Origin: Ruminococcus sp.
Lineage (GTDB): Bacteria > Bacillota > Clostridia > Oscillospirales > Ruminococcaceae
Length of the DNA: 46,098 nt
Direction: 5' to 3'
NCBI GenBank assembly: GCA_017534835.1
Contig: JAFXVT010000048.1
Coordinates: 1 to 46,098 of the forward strand
Shown piece after piece: positions 8,089-15,687 of the stretch (within the stretch, counting starts at the first letter, position 1; each line of letters opens with the position of its first letter). The translations under genes and the position numbers were made by a program. The notes under the pieces were generated by a model, which did not search any database, was not told the origin of the DNA, and saw nothing but the letters and a program-made list of their open reading frames with translations.

Positions 8089-9027
8089 ATGAACAGCAAA
8101 GCAAAGCTTTTGGCAGCCTGTGCAGCACTTTCTGCGGCAGGTCTGCTCACAGCCGCATCACTTTCCGGATGCAGCGAAAAGGAGGAACACGTCATCGGCA
8201 AGGACGAGACCGTGACGGAGACAACTGTCGCCGAAGAGCCGCTCACCTTCCCGGTCTATAATGACTATGTCCCCTCCGAAAAGGGTATGACAGAAAAGGC
8301 AAAAATGCTCCGCAAATGGAACAAGGACATCATCGGCTGGCTGAAAATAGACCAGACAAAGGTGGATTACGCAGTTGCGCTCGACCCTGGCTATATCCCG
8401 GCGGATAAGCTCTTCTACGGCGGACAGGAGTACGAGGGGAACGAATACTACCTCTCGCACGGTCTCGACAGAAAGGAACACCGCGAGGGCTGCCTGTTTA
8501 TGGACTATGAGGACCGCTTCGGCAGCGTCGAGAAGGACCAGTCCGAGAATATCGTCATCTACGGTCATAATATGGCAAACAATACGATGTTCGGCTCTAT
8601 CAGAAGATACCGTCAGGATTATGGCTTCTTCGAGCAGTCTCCGTTCATCGAGCTGAGCTCGAATTACCGCGACTATGACTATGTTATCTGCTACTGCTGT
8701 ATCACGAGCGGTCATAACTATGCGGATTTCCGCTACTGGACAATGATAGAGCTCGACAACGAGGAGATATACAACGAATATATCACCTCCGCGAAGGCTT
8801 GCCAGCTCTTTGATACAGGCGTTGACGTGAAGTACGGCGACCCGCTTCTCACGCTCTCTACCTGCTATGCAGACGAGGATAACTCGCGTTTCATTATCAT
8901 TGCAAGAAGACTTCGTCCGGGCGAGAAGGCAGGAGACCTCTCCACGATCGAACGGACTGAGGAATACAAAAAGGCACACGCACCTACTGAGGCAGCGTCG
9001 GAGTCCTCCTCCGAAGCGCAGCAGTAG
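8089..9027 (+). CDS. sortase B-like protein with lipoprotein signal peptide
   Basis: The 312-residue product begins with a type II signal peptide: Lys residues, a hydrophobic stretch, then lipobox LSGC (Cys28), so the mature protein should be lipid-anchored outside the membrane instead of held by a helix. The sortase domain (about 75-280) has all catalytic residues: His160 in IVIYGHNMANNTMFG, Cys259 in LLTLSTCYAD, and Arg267 in NSRFIIIARR. It shares KYGDPLLTL with the upstream sortase, suggesting an old duplication. The C-terminus ends in a Ser/Glu-rich tail. Substrates are not obvious: no sorting-signal protein is seen in the window. Confidence 0.9.
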   Translation: MNSKAKLLAACAALSAAGLLTAASLSGCSEKEEHVIGKDETVTETTVAEEPLTFPVYNDYVPSEKGMTEKAKMLRKWNKDIIGWLKIDQTKVDYAVALDPGYIPADKLFYGGQEYEGNEYYLSHGLDRKEHREGCLFMDYEDRFGSVEKDQSENIVIYGHNMANNTMFGSIRRYRQDYGFFEQSPFIELSSNYRDYDYVICYCCITSGHNYADFRYWTMIELDNEEIYNEYITSAKACQLFDTGVDVKYGDPLLTLSTCYADEDNSRFIIIARRLRPGEKAGDLSTIERTEEYKKAHAPTEAASESSSEAQQ

Positions 9028-9060
9028 TCATATACAGACTCTATGAAAGAGGTGATAGCG

Positions 9061-10515
9061 ATGAAGACAGAAACACCTTTTAAAAGGGCGGTGGCTGCTT
9101 TAGCCGGAACGGTACTTGCATTTACCGGTTCTACCTTTACAGCAGACGCCGCAGATACTACATCAACTGAGGCTGAGAAGAGCACGTCTGCCACTGAGAC
9201 CACATCTGCCGAGACGACAACTGAGGCTGAAAAGGCTGAGGAAGGCGAGCAGGAGATAGAGTGGTACAAGGCAAAGCTCGACGATTATGACGACAGCCTC
9301 TCTCTCATCAGCTATGAGGCTTCTCCCGAATCGGGAAGCACAGGAGCAAAGAAGAAAAGCAGGAAGCCGACACCTGTCGAGCTCAACGTTACAGGCGGAT
9401 ATGTCGGCGATATACCGTGGTTCGAGAGCGAGCCCGTCATCGAGTCCACTCCCGGAAAGTTCGCGATAGTGACCTACGGCTGGGGACACGGAGTCGGAAT
9501 GAGCCAGAACGGCGCCAATTTCTACGCTACCTACGCAGGCTGGACATATCAGGACATTCTCTTCCACTATTACCCGGATACATATTTGATGGATACGGGC
9601 ACGGCGGACGAGGAGGAGATCACCGTCAACGGTGTTTCCGGCGATGTTCTTTCAATGGTCTCGCAGATCGTGTTCAACGAAGTCGGCGGAAGTATGAGCT
9701 ATGAGGCTATCAAGGCTCAGGCAGTCGCTGTATACACCTACTGCAAGTACCACAACGGCGATTCCTCCGACCTGAGATGCAAGCCGCATCCTCCGCAGGT
9801 CGTTGTGGATGCTGTGAGCGAGGTGCTCGGTCAGGCGCTGTACTACAACAATGACTACGCACTCACGATGTTCTCCGCTTCGAGCGGCGGTGTCACCGCA
9901 AACTGCAATGAGGTCTTCTGGGCAGACCTTCCGTATCTGCGCTCAGTTTCGAGCGATTACGATGCCTGCTATGACCCGCATTACGGAACAGTTACATATG
10001 TCGATGATTTCCAGCTCAGGAATATGATAGAAAAGGCTTACAGCATCAAGCTCTCAGACGAGCCGGCAAGGTGGATACAGCCTTCATACTCCGATGCTAC
10101 GGGATATGTCACATACGTCAATATCGACGACCAGCTCACTGTGAAGGGCTATGAGTTCAAGCTCGCACTGGGGCTCAAATCGTCGAAGTTCAACGTGTAT
10201 TACACTCCCAGACCCGACGGTGAGGAGATACCGAACGGTACTTCCGAGATAAAGGTAGTCGATGCCGATTATCAGTTTACTCCCGGCATCGTTTACCCCA
10301 ACAGCCAGCCCACCGACATCGGCGGATACAAGCCCGCGCCCGAGGATCCTGAGGAGACCACTGAGGTCGAGGAGACTACCGGCGAAAACGGCGAGGAGAC
10401 CACTGAGCCAGCTTCGCAGGGCGAGGAAACTACAGAAACCACCACACAGGAGGCGAGCAGTGCTCACTCCGGCGGAACTACTGCTACAGAACCAACTACA
10501 GCTTCCGATACATAA
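9061..10515 (+). CDS. secreted SpoIID/LytB-domain protein, apparently circularly permuted
   Basis: SpoIID-type domains cleave denuded glycan strands or act as amidase enhancers. The 484-residue product has a signal peptide (cleavage likely near residue 31), a Thr/Glu-rich spacer, then WGHGVGMSQNGANFYATYAG (141-160) with DILFHYYPDTYL, followed by EAIKAQAVAVYTY (215-227), SSGGVTANCNEVFW (274-287), PYLRSV and a final GLKSSKF (371-377). In ordinary SpoIID the WGHGVGMSQ block comes last; here it is first. The C-terminal 60 residues are a Thr/Glu/Gly-rich tail. I chose the ATG at 9061 because AAAGAGGTGATAGCG precedes it; an upstream ATG at 9043 would bury that site. Confidence 0.85.
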   Translation: MKTETPFKRAVAALAGTVLAFTGSTFTADAADTTSTEAEKSTSATETTSAETTTEAEKAEEGEQEIEWYKAKLDDYDDSLSLISYEASPESGSTGAKKKSRKPTPVELNVTGGYVGDIPWFESEPVIESTPGKFAIVTYGWGHGVGMSQNGANFYATYAGWTYQDILFHYYPDTYLMDTGTADEEEITVNGVSGDVLSMVSQIVFNEVGGSMSYEAIKAQAVAVYTYCKYHNGDSSDLRCKPHPPQVVVDAVSEVLGQALYYNNDYALTMFSASSGGVTANCNEVFWADLPYLRSVSSDYDACYDPHYGTVTYVDDFQLRNMIEKAYSIKLSDEPARWIQPSYSDATGYVTYVNIDDQLTVKGYEFKLALGLKSSKFNVYYTPRPDGEEIPNGTSEIKVVDADYQFTPGIVYPNSQPTDIGGYKPAPEDPEETTEVEETTGENGEETTEPASQGEETTETTTQEASSAHSGGTTATEPTTASDT

Positions 10516-10547
10516 TAATACAGAATAAAGATACGATACTATATTGT

Positions 10548-10589
10548 AAGTCTTTGAGCGCCGGACAGGTCCGTGCGCTCAGAGACTTA
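10548..10589 (+). terminator. probable terminator after the sortase/SpoIID genes
   Basis: AAGTCT-T-TGAGCGC pairs with GCGCTCA-G-AGACTT around a short loop (10548-10589). The stem is long and stable but only a short T-poor stretch follows, so efficiency is uncertain. Confidence 0.6.
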
Positions 10590-10938
10590 TTTGCGATTTA
10601 TGAGAGGTGCGGCTTGGTGGGTGAATTTTCCCACTTTGAGTGAGCCGGAGGTGTCCCCGGGGGTGAAAAGAGGTGAATTTTGATGTTAAATGAAATTACG
10701 ATCTGCAAAAATGTTTGTTCTATTTTACTGGCTTGAGTTAATATTTGAACAAAATGTCTAAAATCTTAGATGTTTTGTTGAAATATTTTTACGCCTGATT
10801 TTCCCGTTTTACTTGAATCTAACCGCCTGACATTGTATAATGGATATACAGGGAGGTGAAAAGGGGTAAAGAGTTGCAAGTCTGACCCACTTTTAGGTGA
10901 AAGATTCCTGAGATCAAGTGAAAGTGAGGCGAAGCAGA
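10590..10938 (+). promoter_or_regulatory. mraZ promoter and GGTGAA repeat region (MraZ operator)
   Basis: This gene-free stretch controls the dcw cluster. The promoter is TTGAAT (10813-10818), 17 bases, TATAAT (10836-10841). GGTGAA occurs at 10620, 10662, 10672, 10855 and 10896. Two sets are exactly one helical turn apart: 10662 and 10672, and GGTGAA at 10855 with GGTAAA at 10865, the latter just downstream of the predicted start. MraZ proteins are known to bind short G-rich direct repeats spaced 10 bp in their own promoter, so autoregulation here is likely. The A/T-rich part 10690-10810 shows nothing else. Confidence 0.6.
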
Positions 10939-11391
10939 ATGGAAATGGACGAAGTGTTATTCGATCCGTTATGTGGTACGTTCTACCCGAGTATCGATTC
11001 TAAGGGCAGAATGAGCTTCCCCGGCAAGCTTCGCGAACTCCTTGGCAGTGAATTTTTTATTTGTCTGAGTCATGAGGAAACTTATTTATCCGCTTTCTCC
11101 GTTGAAGGATTCAAGCGTTACTGTAAGAATATCCACGACAGGCTCCCCGGAGGTGTTGGCGGCGATATCCTGAGAGGCGTTATGGCAGGTGCTGAAAAGC
11201 AGGTGCCGGACAAGCAGGGAAGGATATTTATATCCCAGTTTCTCAGGGATAGTGTCGGTATCTCGGGACAGGTCGTGGTCATCGGTAACTACGATCACGC
11301 TGAAATATGGAACCCTGAGGCTTACGAAGCTTCAAGAAAGGCTATTTCGCGTGAGGAAAAGAAGGCTGCCCTTAAAGGTGTTGTTCTCTGA
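10939..11391 (+). CDS. mraZ: transcriptional regulator MraZ
   Basis: MraZ is a ring-forming DNA-binding protein of the AbrB-like double-psi barrel fold that represses the dcw operon it heads. The 150-residue product contains both family repeats: FYPSIDSKGRMSFPGKLRELL (residues about 15-35) and PDKQGRIFISQFLRD (about 86-100), with VVVIGNYDHAEIWNP later. I chose the ATG at 10939, which follows GTGAGG at 10924-10929; an in-frame GTG at 10918 would add seven basic residues and overlaps an operator-like repeat. rsmH starts 60 bases downstream. Confidence 0.93.
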   Translation: MEMDEVLFDPLCGTFYPSIDSKGRMSFPGKLRELLGSEFFICLSHEETYLSAFSVEGFKRYCKNIHDRLPGGVGGDILRGVMAGAEKQVPDKQGRIFISQFLRDSVGISGQVVVIGNYDHAEIWNPEAYEASRKAISREEKKAALKGVVL

Positions 11392-11451
11392 TAAGCGAAT
11401 GCTTCCGGCATGGCGCGGCTGTGCATAACACATTCTCAAGGAGTCTCTGAA

Positions 11452-12387
11452 ATGGAATTCAATCATATCCCCGTGCTGCTCGGTGCCTGCGTTACCGGGC
11501 TCGCCATCCGTCCGGACGGAACTTACGTCGACTGCACAGCAGGTTCGGGTGGTCATTCCTCTGCAATAGCCGAAAGGCTGAGCGAAAAAGGCAGGCTGAT
11601 ATCTCTCGACCGTGACCCCGATGCCGTCAAGGCGGCGACCGAACGGCTTTCAAGGTTCCCGAATGCGACGGTGATACACCGGAATTATTCGGAGCTCGAC
11701 AAGGTGCTCGGAGAACTCGGGATAGAGGCTGTTGACGGTATCCTTATGGATCTGGGCGTTTCGTCCTATCAGCTCGACGAGGGAAGCAGAGGATTCTCTT
11801 ATCATACCGATGCTCCGCTCGATATGCGTATGAGCAAGACCGGTATGAGCGCTGCAGACATTGTCAATACTTTCGATGAGCAGCAGCTTGCGAAGATCAT
11901 ATTTGAGTACGGCGAGGAGAAATTCTCACGCCGGATAGCTGCAAATATAGTCGCCGCAAGACAAACAGCTCCCATTGAAACAACATTGCAGCTTGCAGAC
12001 ATAGTCAGGGACAGCGTTCCGCAGAAAGCGAGACGTGAGAAGAATCCCTGCAAAAAGACCTTTCAGGCAATAAGGATAGCGGTCAACTGTGAGTTTGACC
12101 ACCTCTCCGAGGGGCTCGACAAAGCCTTCGCAAGCCTGAAGCCAAATGGCAGACTCGCCGTTATCACCTTCCACTCTCTCGAGGACAGAATAGTCAAACA
12201 GAGGTTCGCCGGATGGTGCCGAGGCTGTATATGTCCGCCGGATTTCCCCGTGTGCGTCTGCGGACGCAAGCCCGAAGGGGAGCTTATAAACAGAAAGCCC
12301 ATAGAGGCAGATGAAGAAGAACTCAAAGGAAACAACAGAGCAAGGAGCGCCAAGCTCAGAATTATCGAAAGGAGAGCAGAGATATAA
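11452..12387 (+). CDS. rsmH: 16S rRNA (cytosine-1402 N4)-methyltransferase RsmH
   Basis: RsmH (MraW) methylates N4 of C1402 in the 16S rRNA decoding centre using SAM. The 311-residue product begins MEFNHIPVLLGACV, has the SAM-binding DCTAGSGGHSSAI (about 23-35), GILMDLGVSSYQLD, and the C-terminal NNRARSAKLRIIERR typical of the family. The ATG at 11452 follows AAGGAG with good spacing; an upstream in-frame ATG at 11410 has none. Its stop codon abuts the ftsL start, so the two are translationally coupled. Second gene of the dcw cluster. Confidence 0.97.
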   Translation: MEFNHIPVLLGACVTGLAIRPDGTYVDCTAGSGGHSSAIAERLSEKGRLISLDRDPDAVKAATERLSRFPNATVIHRNYSELDKVLGELGIEAVDGILMDLGVSSYQLDEGSRGFSYHTDAPLDMRMSKTGMSAADIVNTFDEQQLAKIIFEYGEEKFSRRIAANIVAARQTAPIETTLQLADIVRDSVPQKARREKNPCKKTFQAIRIAVNCEFDHLSEGLDKAFASLKPNGRLAVITFHSLEDRIVKQRFAGWCRGCICPPDFPVCVCGRKPEGELINRKPIEADEEELKGNNRARSAKLRIIERRAEI

Positions 12388-12879
12388 ATGCCTGAACGCG
12401 ATTCGGTTTATAGTTATGAAGCTGCAGCAAAGCCTGTTGAAAAGCCGGATTCGCAGCCAGAGCGGAGATCCCGTGCTAAAAGACCGCGAATTACCATGAA
12501 ACAAACGGAAGCAAAGAGCGGTTCTGTTTTTAGAATAATTGTTATTTCTGCCCTTGCATTTGCTGTGTTGGGCTGTGTCATCTACAGTCTCAACAGACGC
12601 AACACGATGTACAGCAGGGTATCGTCCCTGCAAAGTGAGCTGAACCTTGCCGAGGCGGAAAACGCCAGGCTCCAGTCAGAGCTGCAGGCTAAGGTGAGCG
12701 CAAAGAACGTCGAAGAGTACGCCGAAAACGTGCTTGGTATGCAGAAGATAGACTCATCTCAGATCAAGTACATCGAGATACAGACTGACGACGTTGTCAA
12801 CATTCCAGAGCAGGATCAGGGTATCCTCGCTAAGCTCCGGAACTTTATCGACCGGTGCGTGGAATACTTCAGAGGGTAA
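12388..12879 (+). CDS. ftsL: cell division protein FtsL-like
   Basis: A 163-residue bitopic protein: a 45-residue basic cytosolic N-terminus, one membrane helix (about 47-67, VFRIIVISALAFAVLGCVIY), then an extracellular coiled coil (SLQSELNLAEAENARLQSEL, about 80-99) and a YAENVLGMQKID segment that matches the end of the FtsL/DivIC fold. Sequence is poorly conserved in this family, but topology and position between rsmH and a PBP gene identify it. FtsL links FtsQ/DivIB and FtsB/DivIC in the divisome. The start codon directly follows the rsmH stop. The C-terminal tail after residue 135 is longer than usual. Confidence 0.85.
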   Translation: MPERDSVYSYEAAAKPVEKPDSQPERRSRAKRPRITMKQTEAKSGSVFRIIVISALAFAVLGCVIYSLNRRNTMYSRVSSLQSELNLAEAENARLQSELQAKVSAKNVEEYAENVLGMQKIDSSQIKYIEIQTDDVVNIPEQDQGILAKLRNFIDRCVEYFRG

Positions 12880-13252
12880 GTCAATAAAATATAAAAAAGA
12901 AACAGGACTGCCCCCACAACAAAACAAAAGAAGCTAACGGCTCGAAAAAATATATATGCCGTAGTTATAGTAGAACGTTGGAGATACAACGAGTGATCGG
13001 AATACCGGGAACGCTTCCCCTGTCCGGGGACGGAAATACGGACAGGGGCGGACGTCCCCACGCCTTACAGGCGGAGCGATACTTCGTCGTATCAATAGAA
13101 GAGGACATCACATAAAAAAACCGGATGTTCAAAGGCGGGGCACTCAAAATACCCTGCCTTCTTCTATTTTATCAGCAAAGTAAGTAAAACGTACAGTTTC
13201 TCAGCGGATATGTTGAGTTACTGCAACGATAATCATAGAAAGTGAGTAGAAT
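12880..13252 (+). ncRNA. 373-base structured gene-free segment ahead of the PBP gene
   Basis: No plausible gene is seen, but the + strand could form many consecutive hairpins: ACGGC/GCCGT (about 12937-12963), CGTTG/CAACG (12976-12991), CCCCTGTCCG/CGGACAGGGG (13017-13040), CGCCT/AGGCG (about 13061-13073), GATAC/GTATC (about 13078-13093), then a three-way arrangement closed by ATAGAAG/CTTCTAT (about 13095-13168) enclosing GACATC/GATGTT and AAGGCGGGG/CCCTGCCTT. It interrupts an otherwise tight operon. It resembles a riboswitch or structured leader; I do not recognise the class. Pairings are by eye. Confidence 0.5.
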
Positions 13253-15658
13253 ATGGCTGTAAAGAATGTTCCTACACGCGGAATGAAGCTCAGGACACGA
13301 TTTGTGATGAAGACAGGATTCTTCGTCCTTTTCGCGCTTGTTGCAGGAAATTTCTTCAATATTTCGGTGCTCAACAACAAAAAGTACCAGGCAATGGCTA
13401 ACGAACAGCACTTCGGCTCGATAATCATCCCTGCCCACCGCGGCTCGATATACGATTCAAAGGCAACTCCGCTCGCGAAGAGCGCGTCTGTCTATAAGGT
13501 CTTTCTCGACCCGAAGCAGTTCCGCACGGATATGGAGAACCTTCAGAAGCGTATCGACAAGCAGAAGGAAGACATCAAGCAGGGCAATTATCAGGCTCAG
13601 ATAGAGACAACTACCAATGAGAACGGCGAAGAGCAGGAGATAGTAGTAACGAACAAGCTGCCCGATTCCGCTGAGGCGTTCCGCGCGGAGGCAGTGGCGC
13701 TCATCTCGTCAAAGCTCGGCATAAAGCCCGAGGAGGTCTCAGCCGCTATGGACGAGGAGACCCAGTATCACGTTCTCAAGGAGCAGGTGGAAAAGACAGC
13801 TGCCGATGAGCTGCTGAAATATTTCACGGATATGGGTATGGTCTGTCTCAATGTTGAGGAGGATACAAAGAGATACTACCCGCAGAACGAGCTCGCCGCC
13901 CCGGTCATCGGCTTCACTGCCGCTGACGGCTACGGCATATACGGACTTGAGGCTTACTACGATGACTACCTCGCCGGAACTGACGGAAGAACTATCTCTG
14001 CCAAGGATTCCCACGGAAACGAGCTGCCCTACAGGTACTCAAAGACGTATCCGGCAAAGAACGGAAATGATATTTACCTGACGATAGATATGAATATCCA
14101 GTATATCCTCGAAAAGCACCTTAAGGAAATGGTCGAGCAGTTCAACATAAAGAACCGCGGCTGCTCTATCCTGATGAATGCCAAGACGGGCGCGATATAC
14201 GGAATGGCTACATATCCCTCATTCGACCTCAATGAGCCGTATGAGATCTACGACCCCAAGGTCGCCGCGCAGATAGCAGAGCTCAAGGGTCAGGCGCAGG
14301 TAGATGCTAAGATCGCTGCCCGTGAGAACCAGTGGAGAAACAAGTGTATCTCTGAGATATACGAGCCCGGTTCGGTATTCAAGGTCATCACGAGTGCCTC
14401 AGCCTTCGAGGAGAACCTCATCGACCTCGAAAAGGATTCGTTCGTGTGCGGCGGACAGGTAACGCTTCCAGGTGCGCTCGCTCCTATCAAGTGCCACAAC
14501 ACAGCAGGTCACGGTCCGCAGGACTTCCAGACCGCTCTCACGAATTCGTGCAACCCGGCTTTTATGGAGATCGGCAGACGTCTCGGCGTGGAGAAGTTCT
14601 GCTATTACTTCAGTGCATTCGGACTTGATGAAAAGTCCGGCATCGACCTCCCGGCAGAGGCAGCAGGTATCGGCTTCGATGTCGATGTTATGACCAATGT
14701 CGATCTCGCGGTATGTTCGTTCGGACAGGGCGAGACTATCACACCTATGGAAATGATCTCTTCATACTGTGCGACAATAAACGGAGGCTACCTCCTTCAG
14801 CCTTATGTAGTTGACAGGATACTCGACGAGGACGGCAACGTCGTTCTCAAGAACGAGCGTACGGTAAAGCGTCAGGTCGTTTCAGAGGAGACCTCCGCGA
14901 AGATGCGCGACTGCCTCGAAAAGGTAGTTTCGGGCAACGGCGGCGGAAATGTTACTATCAAAGGCTATTCCATCGGCGGAAAGTCCGGTACTTCTCAGCG
15001 TCTTATGGAGACCGCGAAGGGTCTTGTAATGCAGAAGGATCAGGAGGAGAATGCCGAGGATCAGGAGTACGGTGCTTCGTACTGCTGCTTCACTCCGGCG
15101 GACGATCCGGAGATAATCCTTCTTGTGCTCGCGGATATGCCTGACAAGACGATCGGCTATTACGGAAGTCAGGTCGCTGTTCCGACGGCAAGAAATATCC
15201 TCACCGATGTTCTTCCCTATCTCGGGATAAGCCCCGAATACACCACAGAAGAGCTCGCGAACCTCGATGTGAAGGTACCTCTCCTTGAGGGCAGCGTCGA
15301 GGACGCAGTGAATACCCTTGAGGGACTCGGCATAAACTACAAGAAGATAGGCGAGGGCACGTCAGTTGTGGCTCAGTCGCCTGTTACAGGTACTATGATC
15401 TCAAAGGGCGGAACGGTATACCTCTATACAGAGAGCAGCCACACCGTCGACTATACAGAGGTCCCGGATTTCAGGGGACTTACACCGGAAATGGCAAACG
15501 AATCTGCTGCATACTGTCAGCTCAACTACGTTGCGCGCGGAGCATCTGTCCGCCGTGCGGGAGTTGCGGTAAGCAATCAGAGCATCGCTCCGGGCGAGAA
15601 GAAGCCCGTCGGCACTACGATAGAGCTTGAATTCTCAGTCTTCGGTGACGGAGATTGA
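13253..15658 (+). CDS. class B penicillin-binding protein with PASTA domains (FtsI/SpoVD type)
   Basis: Septal transpeptidase that cross-links peptidoglycan with FtsW. The 801-residue product has a short basic N-terminus, one membrane helix (about 21-42), a dimerisation domain, and a transpeptidase domain with S374-V-F-K377, S432-C-N434 and K577-S-G-T. Two PASTA domains close the protein (about 670-735 and 736-800), as in Bacillus SpoVD/PbpB. A region near residues 105-150 (DIKQGNYQAQIETTTNENGE) looks like a family-variable insertion. The ribosome site AGAAAGTGAG is modest. Vegetative versus sporulation role cannot be told from sequence; it is the only PBP of the cluster, which favours septal division. 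Confidence 0.95.
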   Translation: MAVKNVPTRGMKLRTRFVMKTGFFVLFALVAGNFFNISVLNNKKYQAMANEQHFGSIIIPAHRGSIYDSKATPLAKSASVYKVFLDPKQFRTDMENLQKRIDKQKEDIKQGNYQAQIETTTNENGEEQEIVVTNKLPDSAEAFRAEAVALISSKLGIKPEEVSAAMDEETQYHVLKEQVEKTAADELLKYFTDMGMVCLNVEEDTKRYYPQNELAAPVIGFTAADGYGIYGLEAYYDDYLAGTDGRTISAKDSHGNELPYRYSKTYPAKNGNDIYLTIDMNIQYILEKHLKEMVEQFNIKNRGCSILMNAKTGAIYGMATYPSFDLNEPYEIYDPKVAAQIAELKGQAQVDAKIAARENQWRNKCISEIYEPGSVFKVITSASAFEENLIDLEKDSFVCGGQVTLPGALAPIKCHNTAGHGPQDFQTALTNSCNPAFMEIGRRLGVEKFCYYFSAFGLDEKSGIDLPAEAAGIGFDVDVMTNVDLAVCSFGQGETITPMEMISSYCATINGGYLLQPYVVDRILDEDGNVVLKNERTVKRQVVSEETSAKMRDCLEKVVSGNGGGNVTIKGYSIGGKSGTSQRLMETAKGLVMQKDQEENAEDQEYGASYCCFTPADDPEIILLVLADMPDKTIGYYGSQVAVPTARNILTDVLPYLGISPEYTTEELANLDVKVPLLEGSVEDAVNTLEGLGINYKKIGEGTSVVAQSPVTGTMISKGGTVYLYTESSHTVDYTEVPDFRGLTPEMANESAAYCQLNYVARGASVRRAGVAVSNQSIAPGEKKPVGTTIELEFSVFGDGD

Positions 15659-15687
15659 TAACTAAGAAAGATACGGAGGCGGTCAGT

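Noticed and set aside
12880-13252. Assignment of the structured leader to the c-di-AMP (ydaO) or another known riboswitch
   Set aside because: The conserved core sequences I remember for these classes are not visible, so the segment is left unassigned.
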